Source of the DNA: Aphrophora alni
Lineage: Eukaryota > Arthropoda > Insecta > Hemiptera > Aphrophoridae
Assembly: GCA_963513935.1 (NCBI GenBank)
Contig: OY740768.1
Coordinates: 67,878,231-67,942,230 of the forward strand
Direction of reading: 5' to 3'
Length of the DNA: 64,000 nucleotides
In this document: in pieces, positions 11,322 to 21,624 of the stretch
Position numbering within the stretch: the stretch's first letter is position 1
How the letters are laid out: the number at the start of each line of letters is the position of its first letter
Made by a program: the position numbers and the translations under genes
The notes under the pieces: generated by a model
The model's input: the letters and a program-made list of their open reading frames with translations, nothing else
Database searches by the model: none
Told to the model about the DNA's origin: nothing

Positions 11322-12134
11322 CATTGATTCTGGTTCTAAAAAAAAATTAAATTAAAATAATATTAAATTTACTGCTTCTTAAGACTAAGCTTCAATTTCA
11401 AATACTGAAACAAAAATTAAACCTAAAATCATTGGCTAAACCTAAAATCATTGGCATTAGATCTGAATGATTTATTGCTCCTAGAAGAAATTCAAAACAT
11501 TTAAATAATAATTTTGTTTATGATTTTCATTAACTATTGATAGATTTCGTTTGCCTATGTGTACCCGATTTGGAATGGTATTGTAGTAAAAAAGTGCTAA
11601 GACATAAATGTTAGATGCAAGTGTGGGGTGATTATTTGATTAAGCAAAAGTCTGTTACTTAGAATGTTCCTAATTTGAATTTCTTTATATATTTTATGTA
11701 GCTACTTGAAAAAAGAGAAACCATAATACAAATTTAAAATTGTAACAACAAACATTATAAAACACATAAAAAATTTAATTAAATTCATATGTTGTAATTG
11801 GTACAAAATCGAAATTGGTATTGCAAATGTGCTTTGTCTGATGGCAAAATAGCTTCTTTTTATAACAAAATATTGTAAGCTTGGAAGTTATTCTAATCCT
11901 CCTATGGTCAGTAAGTTAGTACTGCAAAATCATCTATCTACTATATAATAATTCAGTTTTAAAAATCTTTAGACAGAAAAATCTATAGTTCTACTGGACT
12001 GATTTTATTAATTAATGGGTCGTTGGAAAGCTCTCTCCATGTAAATTTGCAAATAATTATGAAAGTTTGTTTTTGTTAGGATTTATGCTGAAAAAGTTAA
12101 AAAAAACATGTTTTCCATAAGAAATACATTGAAA

Positions 12135-12837
12135 ACAGTTTTTTTTTCTAATGGGAGTCCACGAAATATGATGCAAAATTATCAAGCCGCTATGTCAATA
12201 GTGAGGAACTATGGTAAACCCGATCTTTTTATTAAATTGACCTGTAATCCAAAATGGGAAAAATTTTAATGGACAGTCTGTTGAAAATCGTCCTGATTTA
12301 GTTTCTAGAGTTTTCCAATTGAAGCACAGAACAGAACTTATGGATGACATAAATAAAAAACATGTTTTTGGCATCCAGGTAGGCAATATACATGTAATTG
12401 AGTTTCAAAAAAGGGGGCTAGCCCATGCTCACATCCTACTGATTTTGAAAGAACAAGATACTCCAAAATTACCAGAACATATGGACCAAAGTATCTGTTG
12501 AATTACCAGATAAAGACAAATTTTCTACTTTACACGCAGCTGTTAAAAAACACATGATTCATGGACCCTGTGGCGAGTGTAATTAAACTCACCATGTATG
12601 AAGGAAAATAAGTTTACTAAAAACTACCCTAAATCCTTTCAAAATGAAACCATAGCTAACAAAGATGGATACCCTCTATACCGCCGAAGAAATAATGGTA
12701 ATAATGTATCTGTGAGAAATAAAGTATTTGATAACACATGGGTGGTTCCTTATAATCCATAGCCTATCTTTTGTTAAAATACAACTGCTATATCAATGTG
12801 GAAGTTTGCGCTACGATCAAAGGTGTTAAATATCTCT
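12135..12837 (+). pseudogene. Helitron Rep (HUH endonuclease) domain, first part
   Basis: Nicking and strand-transfer domain of the Helitron transposase. Visible in several frames: SPRNMMQNYQAAMSIVRNYG, KPDLFIKLTCNP, PDLVSRVFQLK, VGNIHVIEFQKRGLAHAHIL with the HUH motif His-Ala-His at 12424-12432, KKHMIHGPCGE, ANKDGYPLYRR, VFDNTWVVPYNP, and KYNCYINVEVCATIKGVKYL with the first catalytic Tyr at 12831-12833. At least four frame changes break the reading. It stops at the piggyBac element at 12842. Confidence 0.9.
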
Positions 12838-12841
12838 TTAA

Positions 12842-14433
12842 CCCGCCGTTAGTCGGACCTTAAACTGTTACAGTATTAGTCGGGAGTAGAGATTTTTTCT
12901 CACACTTTGAAATTTTGTTTATTCATTTTTTTTTTTAAACATAATGAGTTTAAAATCAATTTTTTTAATGAAATTAGACATTATAAAGCCAGTATTTCAA
13001 GCAATAAACATTGATTTATATAACCTATTTTTTAAGAAAAAAAATATGTAACTACGTTTTTGTAATTGTGTTTTGGAAAATTTTAAGAATTTTGTTAATA
13101 GCTTTCATATTTGTCTTAAGTTTATTAGGAGAAAAAGACAATGTATTATAAGATTTTCTACTAACTTTTCTTTAGTATTATGCTATGTCTTTTTAGTTAT
13201 ATTATGTTAAGATTTTTTAAAAATAAGTTACAACAAGGTGTTAGTTAGTAAAAAGCCGATTTCTAAAAGTAATAGATATTTATTACATATATATTTGAGT
13301 TTGTTATGTGTGTAATACATAATAGTTGTAAACAAGTTTTTTTGTCAATATTAAAAATAAATAAGTTTAGTCACAACAAAATAGCACACTCATCCTTGTT
13401 GACACACTCAGAGCAGATGTGGTTGAAGCTATGTGCTCCATGCAAATGGGTGATTGCATTCGTTGCACTTGTTAGTGGTCTACCGGTTCTTCCTTTTGGG
13501 GACAAGTGGATCATTTTGAGACGTTTCCTGACCATGTAAACCTACAGCACCACGACGCTGTCTAGATCGACCTCGTATACCACGTGCACGAACAGGAGCA
13601 CTTTTACGTACAGTAGGATCACGTTTACCAGCAACTAGAGGGTCACGAATAGGATTCAAAGAACTATTAGTTAAACTTTTTTGTCACTAATAACAACTTG
13701 TATTGTACCTAAATCCATAGGAATTTTACACTGTAGGTTAGTTGTCTGCAAAGGAACAACTTGGGGAATAGGTGGCAGTTATTGTTCAGAAAAAAAGGTT
13801 ATTGTCAAATTTCATTGAAGTAATGTTATCAGCTAGTAGCATGCTTCTACCAATATAATCATCATCACCCGGTGTTTCCATAACTGAGCAGGATATTCCA
13901 GAATTTTGGTCTTCGTCATCATGTTCACTGGAACTATCAGAGTCTTCAGAATCGTCGAAATTCTCATCCAACCAACACAACACATGAAATTCTTGTTCTT
14001 TTTTCCATTTAAACAGTACCTAACGTTTTCAATAAACTACTATAAAACATGTATTATAAACTATAAAATAATATACATTATAAATTACTTATACTATAAA
14101 ATATATCAGAAAGAACAACACTAAAAAAATAAAAATAAAAAAATAAAAAAACTAGACACAAAATTAGCCGAGCCTAGAGAAAAAAATCTCACAAGAGGGT
14201 TACAGGACTAGTCGGGTGTAGAACTTTCTCCTCACTGACACGACCTCGCTTACTTTACCCTCCATCACTAGGCAACCGGTTAGGGGTATTAGCTTGTTTA
14301 TGCTAAAACAGGGCTCCTAATACCCTTGTGGAGGAACTCCTTGAACGGTTTTAACCAAATGCTACTAGAGCGCATTTGACATAAAAAAAACTGAAAATGA
14401 GAGAAATTTTCTCACATCCCGACTAACGGCGGG
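12842..14433 (-). mobile_element. piggyBac-like element inserted in the Helitron
   Basis: 1592 bp bounded by perfect 15-bp inverted ends CCCGCCGTTAGTCGG and CCGACTAACGGCGGG, with TTAA duplicated at both sides (12838-12841 and 14434-14437). This is the signature of piggyBac insertion. Subterminal repeats of TAGTCGGG(A/T)GTAGA occur near both ends (about 12877 and 14211). The interior holds the two ends of a piggyBac-like transposase on the minus strand but not the catalytic middle, so the copy is non-autonomous. Precise ends and exact target duplication make this one of the younger events in the window. Confidence 0.92.
13396..13985 (-). pseudogene. piggyBac-like transposase remnants (acidic N-terminus, Cys-rich C-terminus)
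   Basis: Minus-strand frame 13983-13786 begins LDENFDDSEDSDSSSEHDDE, the acidic start typical of piggyBac/PGBD proteins. Further along (about 13670-13540) an Arg-rich stretch VRARGIRGRSRQRR appears. Then LHGQETSQNDPLVPKRKNR followed by a Cys pair resembles the linker and zinc-binding tail that ends these proteins. The DDD catalytic core is absent. The N-terminal call is reasonable and the C-terminal one weaker. The surrounding inverted ends and TTAA sites support the family independently. Confidence 0.6.
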
Positions 14434-14437
14434 TTAA

Positions 14438-15130
14438 ATATGTATATAAAGGGCATGATTGTGCAAATGTATGAATCACAGAAAGAAACTCAAATTTTGA
14501 TGAAATACAAAAGCACATAGATAGTAGGTATGTCAGTGCACCAGAAGCCATGTGGGGAATACTTGGAAATGACATGCACAAACAATCGCACACTATAATT
14601 CGATTGCCTGTTCATCTTCCTGAAAATCAAAGCATTGTCTTCCATGTAAATTCATTAAACAGAAATACAGACAATCTGTTGCAAACTGCTGGGAAAGATA
14701 CAATGTTGACAGCGTGGTTTAAGTTAAACACGGATGATGAAAATGCAAGAGAAATTAATTACAGTAATATACCTAAACATTATGTTTTCAATAAAAAATG
14801 TAGGAAATGGATTCGTAGACAACAAGACAGACATAATGTAATTGGTAGAATGTATTTTGTAAACCTTGGTTCTGATCTTGAAAGGTATTGTTTAAGACTT
14901 CTTCTGCTTAATTTACCTGATGCTACAGCTTATATATGATGATTTAAAAACCATTGATGGTACTAAATATGATACTTTTTATGAAGCAGCAGTGCAAAAA
15001 GGGTTGATATAAAAATGATAAAATTTGGGATAAAACTTTAGCTGAAGCAGTCAATTTCAGCATGCCTCAACATTTAAGGGACATAATTCTTATTCTCATA
15101 TATTCTTATATTTGCTTCCCCGTCTAATGC
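14438..15130 (+). pseudogene. Helitron Rep/linker region, second part
   Basis: Continues exactly where 12837 stops: KYVYKGHD carries the second catalytic Tyr (14439-14441). Then come YVSAPEAMWGILG, QSHTIIRLPVHLPENQ, TMLTAWFKLNTDDENAREI, IPKHYVFNKKCRKW, VIGRMYFVNLGSDLERYCL and RLLLLNLPDATAY, all diagnostic of the Helitron Rep-helicase linker. A frame change follows, with the next block TIDGTKYDTFYEAAVQKG. The frame 14550-14939 is open for 129 codons. Confidence 0.9.
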
Positions 15131-16778
15131 TAAAGAATTATTTGAAAAATACCAGCCTCATCTTTGGAAGACTTTGCATACAGCCACAAAATAGGCCATA
15201 CAGATAACTGCGAACGATGTAAGAATTTGACTCTTAGAGAAATTAACAAAACTTTAGAAGCAAACCATAGTTCCTGCATTAAATACGATCTCCAGATGCC
15301 AGTAAACGATATCCTACCAATCAATAATACTTATATCTATGATTATGAGTTAGAGAAACAAAAAAGCAAAGAAATGATAAATAATTTGAATTCCGAGCAA
15401 AGACGATGTTATTATAATATAATTGCAGCAATAAATGATGAAGCCCCAGAAACATGTTTTTTCCTGGACGGGACAGGAGGCACAGGAAAAACCTATTTGT
15501 ATAAAACTATTCTGTGTACAGTGTGTGGAGAAAAAATATTGCATTGCCTATTGCGTCTACTGGAATTGCTGCAAACTTATTGGAAGGAGGTAAAACATAT
15601 TTTAACCAATTCAAATTAGTACCTCCTTTGAACGAAACAACCGTATCACATATAAAATTGAATTCTCTCGAAGCCACTATCATAAGCTAAAATCATAACC
15701 TGGGATGAAGCAACTATGGCACCAGGAATTGCTTTGACTGCTATTGACAGAGTACTGAAGGAAATAATGAACAACCAGAATCCTTTTGGTGGAAAAGTTA
15801 TGTTATTGGGCGGGGATTTCAGGCAAACTCTGCCAGTTGTCAGACATGGTAACAGAATCAAAATCATAGAAACAAAATAATATAAAATTCCATCCACTGT
15901 GGGAAACCTTTAAGATCCTAAGACTGAGTAAAAATGAACGATCAGTGGATGATTTATTCAGCAATTGGCTATTAAGCGTAGGGAATGGTCTGACTGATAG
16001 AATATATGATTTACCAGAACTACTAATAGCAATTACCACCCAATATTTTAAACCACGGTAACATAGCCACCGATATATTTGGAGATAAGTTGGACATTGC
16101 TCACTCTCATGAATTCTTCCAAAAGGCTATTTTATGCTAAAAAAAAATTCAGATGTGGATTCTCTAAACGAAACTATTCACAACTTACTGGAAGGAACAT
16201 CAGCAACATATTTAAGTTCGGATTCTATTGAAGCGGATGATGGTTCACAAGCAGATATTCATTATCCAATAGAATTTTTAAATTAGCTATCACCATCAGG
16301 AATGCCAATACATAAATTAAATTTAAAGATCGGAGTTGTGATAATGTTGCTAAGAATTTTTAACCCAAAACGGAGGTTATGTAATGGCACATGATTAATT
16401 GTTAAAGCACTCAAGCCCAATTTAATAATTGCAGAGGTTTTAACTGGATTGTCAGCAGGTGAAATTGTGTTCATTCCAAGGATTGATTTAGCACAGTCGC
16501 ACACAGATTTTCCATTTGTTTTGAAAAGACAGCAATTTCCTTTAAAATTAGCATTTGCTATAACAATAAATAGAGCACAAGGCCAGACATTGGAGAAAGT
16601 TGGTGTTTACCTTCCAACACTAGTATTTAGTCGTGGACAATTGTACGTTGCACTCTCTAGAGTAAAAAGGTTTGAAGACATTAAAATTAAAACTAACCCT
16701 AGCAGAGATCAAGGGAGATTGTTGAAATACTCACATGAAGTATTTACAAAGAATGTTGTTTATAAAGAAATACTGTAA
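15131..16778 (+). pseudogene. Helitron Pif1-like helicase domain
   Basis: 5'-3' DNA helicase half of the Helitron protein, which unwinds the donor strand during rolling-circle transfer. Motifs in order: LNSEQRRCYYNII, Walker A DGTGGTGKT (about 15468-15494), Walker B ITWDEATM (about 15693-15716), NPFGGKVMLLGGDFRQTLPV (about 15778-15837), then a broken stretch, and a clean final frame 16449-16778 with FPLKLAFAITINRAQGQTLE and FSRGQLYVALSRVKRFEDIK, ending in VVYKEIL and a stop. Several frameshifts lie between 15540 and 16449. Walker residues are intact, so decay is by indels rather than loss of motifs. Confidence 0.93.
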
Positions 16779-16926
16779 ATAAATACATTACATTTGATTT
16801 TTTAAAATTATCTTGCTCTATTAGAAAATTATTTTTTTTTTTCAAAACAATTTCGTTCTTGAAAATAAATCAAATTAATTTTCAGGTATTTCACAGGAAA
16901 TAAAGCATATATGTACTATTTTTCTA

Positions 16927-16965
16927 GAGACCGTTGAAATGAACCATAACGGGCTCTGTTGCTAG
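16927..16965 (+). other. Helitron 3' terminal hairpin and CTAG end
   Basis: Stem GAGACCGTT / AACGGGCTC (8 of 9 pairs) with a 12-base loop, then TGTTG and CTAG, next base T. This is the usual Helitron terminator arrangement. Confidence 0.85.
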
Positions 16966-17069
16966 TTTTACATTATTAGACTAATATATTTTATAACAAA
17001 ATCATTTTAATAATACTCATGCAAGATTTAAAAATATTTTGAGTACTTAAAACTAAATTTTTATTTCAG

Positions 17070-17393
17070 ATACAATGCTTCCGACATGTTGGATTTAAAG
17101 AAAGAACGTTCAGGGAAATTTTAAATCTTCTGTAGAATGTCAGCTACAGATTTTGAATATCTTTTGCATAAAGTTGGAGAAAAAATTACAAAACAAAACA
17201 CCAATATGAGAAAATCTATACTAACGAAAGACCGTCTAGCAGTTACTTTATGACTCCTAGCTATTGGTGATAGTTTTACCAGTCTTGGATACCTGTTTGG
17301 AATATCTCATCAGTCAATAAGCAACATTATCCCAGAAGTTTGTTTAGCTCTCAATGAAAAGGATGAAATACGGATAAGAAAATTCAAGTCATG
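17070..17393 (+). pseudogene. PIF/Harbinger transposase, middle part
   Basis: After a plausible acceptor (TTATTTCAG at about 17070) the frames give DMLDLKKERSGKF, FCRMSATDFEYLLHKVGEKI, TNMRKSILTKDRLAVTL, LLAIGDSFTSLGYLFGISHQ and SISNIIPEVCLALNE, the helix-turn-helix region of animal Harbinger transposases. There is one stop and a frame change. The next expected block, GALDGKH with the first catalytic Asp, was not found before 18117; that exon is lost or unreadable. Confidence 0.85.
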
Positions 17394-17639
17394 ATTTCTT
17401 ATTATTTAAGTATTATTTATTTTTACATATTAACTTGTATTTTTCAAATTGATTTACTTTATATATTAACTTATTTCTTACAAATTAATCGCAGTAGAAT
17501 AAAATGATCCAGCTGATATGGCCACATTCTTGGTGGGTTCCACGGGGGAAAGTTGATCCTGGGGGAAAATACTGGTCACCTGTTAAAATGGAACAGTGTT
17601 GGAATTATCAATTTCATTCAATTTTGTTTTGAAAACTTA

Positions 17640-18045
17640 ATTGTCAATTTTATTCTGCAGAATGATTTGTTTTCTCTTTGAAAGTATTCGAAGCCTCGTA
17701 GCCAACAACTGTTCGTATAGGTAGTCTCGCATCCTTCTGATTTCGTGGATAGATTGATTAGCACATCACTTGTTTGCTTTAAATGTTTTGCAATAACATC
17801 TGATTCGACTTGACTGGAGCCAGTTCTTCCCCTTTTTTTGGGAGCTCGTTAAATGAAAATAAAATTTGTAGATTCTTACTTACTACTCCCTCTTTCCATA
17901 TTGTCCCTGTCATATGTTGGTCATGTGTTGGATTACAGACTAATTCTACATTTTCATCATTATTCATTACCTCATTTTCAATCAGGATTTTCATCTTGTG
18001 ATAAATTTTCAATGTGGGTTTACTAAAAAGTGTCAGCTTAAATAT
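17640..18045 (-). pseudogene. MADF-domain partner protein, probable C-terminal exon
   Basis: Minus strand after a TTTTTAG acceptor: ENEVMNNDENVELVCNP, ELPKKRGRTGSSQVESDVIA, KHLKQTSDVLINLSTKSE, then after a frame change RRMRDYLYEQLLATRLRILS and KRKQIILQNKID. Basic linker plus a C-terminal helical block fits proteins of the MADF-BESS type that accompany Harbinger transposases. It lies on the opposite strand between two transposase pieces. Confidence 0.5.
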
Positions 18046-18116
18046 ATTCTTTAAAAACCAAATACTAAACATTAATAAGTAAACATACTATAAATAATAA
18101 TTATTTGTGAATTTTT

Positions 18117-18735
18117 AGCTGCCACAGTGACAGGGGGAATGGAAAAAAATAGAAAATGGATTTCAGTGTAATACTTTTGGCACTTGTTGATACAGACTAC
18201 TGTTTTACATTTGTCGACGATGGGGCACAAGGAAGAATGAACGATGCTGGAGTTTTCACATGCACAGCACTATACCGTAAAATGTTGCGAGGTGAGCTCT
18301 TACCTCCACCAAGTAAACCCCTGACAGAATGCCAAAAAGCGTTCCATATGTTATGGTTGGTGATAATGCATTTCCTCTTACTACCTACATGGTGAACCAT
18401 ATCCCGGAAGTCATGCAGCATTGAACGGATTTTTAACTACCATATTTGTCGGGTCCAAAGATTCGTAGAAAATATTTTTGGAATTTTAGCATCAGTTTTC
18501 CGTATTATTAGAAAACCAATAGTGCTAGTATCAGAAAAAGGTGCTTTGGTTACTCTGACATGTGTAAAACTTTGTAATTTTCTACTTCAAAGTAAAACTT
18601 CGAGACAAATATATCCTCCAAATGGAATATTTAATTATGAAGTCTATGGAACGTTCAAACTAGGAACATCAGGACCCACAGTATTATATCGCTCACTCCT
18701 CTTTCTAAAGTACCCAGAAAACCATCCCAATTAGC
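18117..18735 (+). pseudogene. PIF/Harbinger transposase, catalytic C-terminal part
   Basis: DDE nuclease half. FSVILLALVDTDYCFTFVDD and GAQGRMNDAGVF (second catalytic Asp region), LPPPSKPLTECQ, then in other frames MVGDNAFPLTTYMV, RFVENIFGILASVFRIIRKP (catalytic Glu in VEN) and LVSEKGALVTLTCVKLCNFL. Two frameshifts (near 18350 and 18450) break it. It ends with a run matching the usual tail. The strand and order match 17070-17393. Confidence 0.9.
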
Positions 18736-18889
18736 CAAAGATATTCAAAAGTAATTTGCAGAATATTTTAAAACCAATGTATCAGTTGAATGGTAAGATT
18801 ATATCAGTTAAAGTGTTGAGTGACATATTATTTTGATACATATATATTTTATATAATAAGTAGGTAGGTATATCATGTTCTGTTATAAA

Positions 18890-19246
18890 TATATTTGAAA
18901 GTATAATGTATTGTTTGAAATAAGTTTTTTATCTCTGACCCGAATAAATCTGTCAATGGCATGAAATGCGAACCATGTATGTTCGAAAACGTTATTGGCT
19001 CCTAATCCAGTGGTTTCAGAGTCTCGTGCTTGTTTTTCTCAAACCTCTGAATGTGGTCATTAGAGATTCTTTTTTTCTTAACACCTCTACAGTCACTTCA
19101 ATACTACCGGTAATGTCTTTTACAATGCTTTGCCTTGCATCATACAAACTATTACGGTTTTTGTGGTTTTTAATCACATCCCACAATACCGGGTGCGATT
19201 CGTACAAGTGTATGAATTCTATTGTTATGTCGTTGGTCCATTCCAT
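18890..19246 (-). pseudogene. MADF-domain partner protein of the Harbinger element
   Basis: Minus-strand frame with WTNDITIEFIHLYESHPVLW, NHKNRNSLYDARQSIV and VLRKKESLMTTFRGLRKTST, a good MADF (Myb/SANT-like DNA-binding) domain. An upstream start ATGTCTGGTAATGTC (about 19272) is one base out of frame through an A run. After 19016 the reading needs a frame change to continue as EPITFSNIHGSHFM. In Harbinger elements this partner works with the transposase. Confidence 0.8.
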
Positions 19247-19299
19247 TTTTTTCTGTTGACATTACCAGACATGTAATTACCAACTAAAATATAAAAAGT

Positions 19300-20790
19300 A
19301 AAAGTAACATAAAGACTTATTTTAAACATATACAATAAATTATGAAATAAAGTACATAATCATATTTTGGTACTATAGTTTTATTAAAAAAGTAAGCGTA
19401 AACAATGTTTTTTCCCTTTCTTTCATGAAGTATCTTTCTTAAATTAAATATAAAAGTTTAAATGTTTAGAGAAAAAATACATACCTGACAATAAAAGAAA
19501 TATATTATTATATAATGCCTATTCAATATAATCAATAAAGCATTGTTTCACAAAATAATTTTAAAATGTATAATACTGGTATAGTTTGTGAAACTTGAAT
19601 CAAGAACGCTGCCGTTTTACATCCGGTGTTACCAACTTTTATTTCCAGGATGTGGGGGTATATTATCAGAAATAGATCAAATAAAACAAGCGATCACACA
19701 TTCATTGGCTTGATGAACATAGTCATAAATATTAATGTTAGCATTCCTAACCTATATAGCTGAATTTTGTACTTTTATAAATCTCAGTTTCCCTTAAACT
19801 AATGCAATTTGTGATTTAAAAAGTGTCTTCCGATAATAAATATGACCTCACAGGGTGAATGCAAGGTAAATATTTTATGATTTCATATTTTTTTTTTTTA
19901 GAAAAATTTTAGACCGAGGTACAACCAATATTTACCTTGAGTTATTGTCATTTAGGCTTAACAGGATTTTAACATTATGAAGGCCAGGCACATGGGTAAT
20001 TAATTTACATTATAATTTCAAAATAAGGTATGTAGGTCAAAGAATTAGACAATTTTTTTAAATAATCTGTATACTGACTTACCAAATACTTATTTATTAA
20101 TAATAATAATTATTATTGTAACCATAAATACCAACGAGAGTTGTTATGGTTAATATACATAGTTATCTGAATACAATAGGAAATTGACAAGAAAATTGGC
20201 GAAGAAAAACACAAAACTGTTAGAATTACAAAATGTAAAAGCTCAAACCACTCGCTATAACCTCAATTAAGCATTTGAAAAGTTGGAGGATTTGTGCGGC
20301 TGGCATCAAATGTGGACTAAGTTTTGTAGTTTGAGTAAAAAAGTCTCTTTGACTTGGGAAAAAATACCGACAACAGGCCGAACATGCTTCAAAGCCAACA
20401 TTGGACACATGTCATTGGATGGAAGTAGTCCAATGTTGAAGGGTGTGTGTAACATAATTTGGCACCGGATTTAACTTGGTTTCATCTCTCAGGTGCCATG
20501 CATAATTAAATTTATTGCCATCTAGTTCTTTTTTCCCTGCTAGATGGAATTCTTGAATGCCACATCTTGTGATTTCATTTGTATGTGTTTATATATTTTG
20601 CACTTTCTCCACCTATAACCCATTTTAAAAATAATTATTCTAACGCTTGAGAGAGATCCTGTGAAACTTAAATTGGTTTGCAATTTAGTGCTGTTTTTTT
20701 AATTATTGGTAGGCACTTCTCTGCAAATAAAAATTATTTATTATTTGCCTTAAGACGCCAAGATCAAAACACTCAAGACAAGCCAGTTTT
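19300..20790. other. Spacer with repeat member and unassigned sequence
   Basis: Holds member 2 of the two-copy repeat at about 19915-20065. From 20220 to 20590 the minus strand has readable pieces (GIQEFHLAGKKELDGNKFNY, DETKLNPVPNYVTHTLQHW) that look like old coding DNA of a transposon I could not name. Confidence 0.4.
19915..20065 (+). repeat. Two-copy repeat, member 2
   Basis: Counterpart of 9170-9290: TTTCAAAATAAGGTATGTAG then GTCAAAGAATTAGACAATTTT. Confidence 0.6.
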
Positions 20791-20799
20791 ATTGACTAG

Positions 20800-21030
20800 A
20801 TGTAGTTTTTTTTTGGTGTTTCAAAGGACAAGTCAGGTTCCTTCATCTTCCTTTTTTCTGCACTTATGGGAGTTAGAATTCTCTGTGAAACACCTACAGC
20901 GAATGCCACTCGGTCTCTCCTCTTTTTTGTATCAATGATGAATCTATCTGCTTTACTTCCTCGTTTTATGAAATGCATAAAGTTTGAAACTATTTCTCGG
21001 GTCAGGCTTTTAAGTACATTAGGTTCAAGT
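20800..21030 (-). pseudogene. Transposase-like N-terminal domain fragment (possibly Tc1/IS630-related)
   Basis: Minus-strand reading LKSLTREIVSNFMHFIKRGS, FIIDTKKRRDRVAFAVGVSQ and a terminal SFETPKKN. This resembles a helix-turn-helix N-terminus with a GVS turn and an SP-KK linker that is common in insect transposase-derived proteins. No catalytic domain follows. Family naming is tentative. Confidence 0.45.
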
Positions 21031-21624
21031 TTAGATTTAAACTCAATAGGTGTCTTGATGATGCTATACAACAAAATATGAACAATAAACGCGGTTTACA
21101 TAGAGCACAGAAGAGCCTCAACACAACATGACAACAATTTGTTCACCAGCTAACTAGAATTATCAGAATTAACTGTACCAACAACAGTGGCGAGGGAATA
21201 CCTTTTAGATATCATAAGGAACAAAGCATCTGGACACCTTAAACAGCTTCTATGGAAAGTAAACCTAAATCAGAAAGTATGGAAATTGAGATACTTTCAT
21301 TTGTGTGAGATAAATTACTGGAGAGACTGAATCTTTCAAGGAAGTCATTTCAATGAACCGAAATGAATCTATCAACTGTTGCTAACGTTTACGGCTCCCT
21401 CTATAAATATGGATCAGGTATAAGAACAGAATTTGAAACTTATGAGAAGGAAGCCAAAGTAAAATAAAAAATAGTGAATATGAAGATTCTACTAAGAGAA
21501 AAAAGATAAGAAAGCTTCAGTCTGATAAACATGGAACAACATGAAACATATCTGAGCGGTCAAAGTAACTTCAAAATAAACACTTTTTTTGACATAGAAT
21601 GACATAGAAATCCTGGTAAATTGG

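Larger units (their letters stand above)
11933..16965 (+). mobile_element. Helitron, rolling-circle transposon, interrupted
   Basis: The probable 5' end is TCTATCTACTATATAATAAT preceded by A. The 3' end is a hairpin GAGACCGTT...AACGGGCTC (16927-16956) followed five bases later by CTAG (16962-16965) and T. That gives the A|T target and CTRR end expected of Helitrons. Between them lie Rep and helicase coding relics in the right order. The 5' part of the usual ORF is missing: the reading resumes at NGSPRNMMQNYQAAMSIV, close to the 5' end. Without the piggyBac insertion and one TTAA it is 3437 bp, shorter than autonomous copies, and full of frameshifts. The 3' end is firmer than the 5' end. Confidence 0.88.
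11226..19290 (+). mobile_element. PIF/Harbinger element split by a Helitron
   Basis: Decayed Harbinger copy with transposase pieces on the plus strand (11226-11321, 17070-17393, 18117-18735) and the partner MADF-domain gene on the minus strand (19246 to about 17640). Such elements normally encode both proteins: the MADF/Myb-like partner helps the transposase enter the nucleus and bind the ends. A Helitron lies between the first two transposase pieces. Terminal repeats were not found, so the outer limits are estimates. Confidence 0.65.

Noticed and set aside
21180..21460. Possible THAP-type zinc-finger relic (HFNEPK...TFTAPSI-like block)
   Set aside because: The required Cys and His spacing could not be followed in any one frame.
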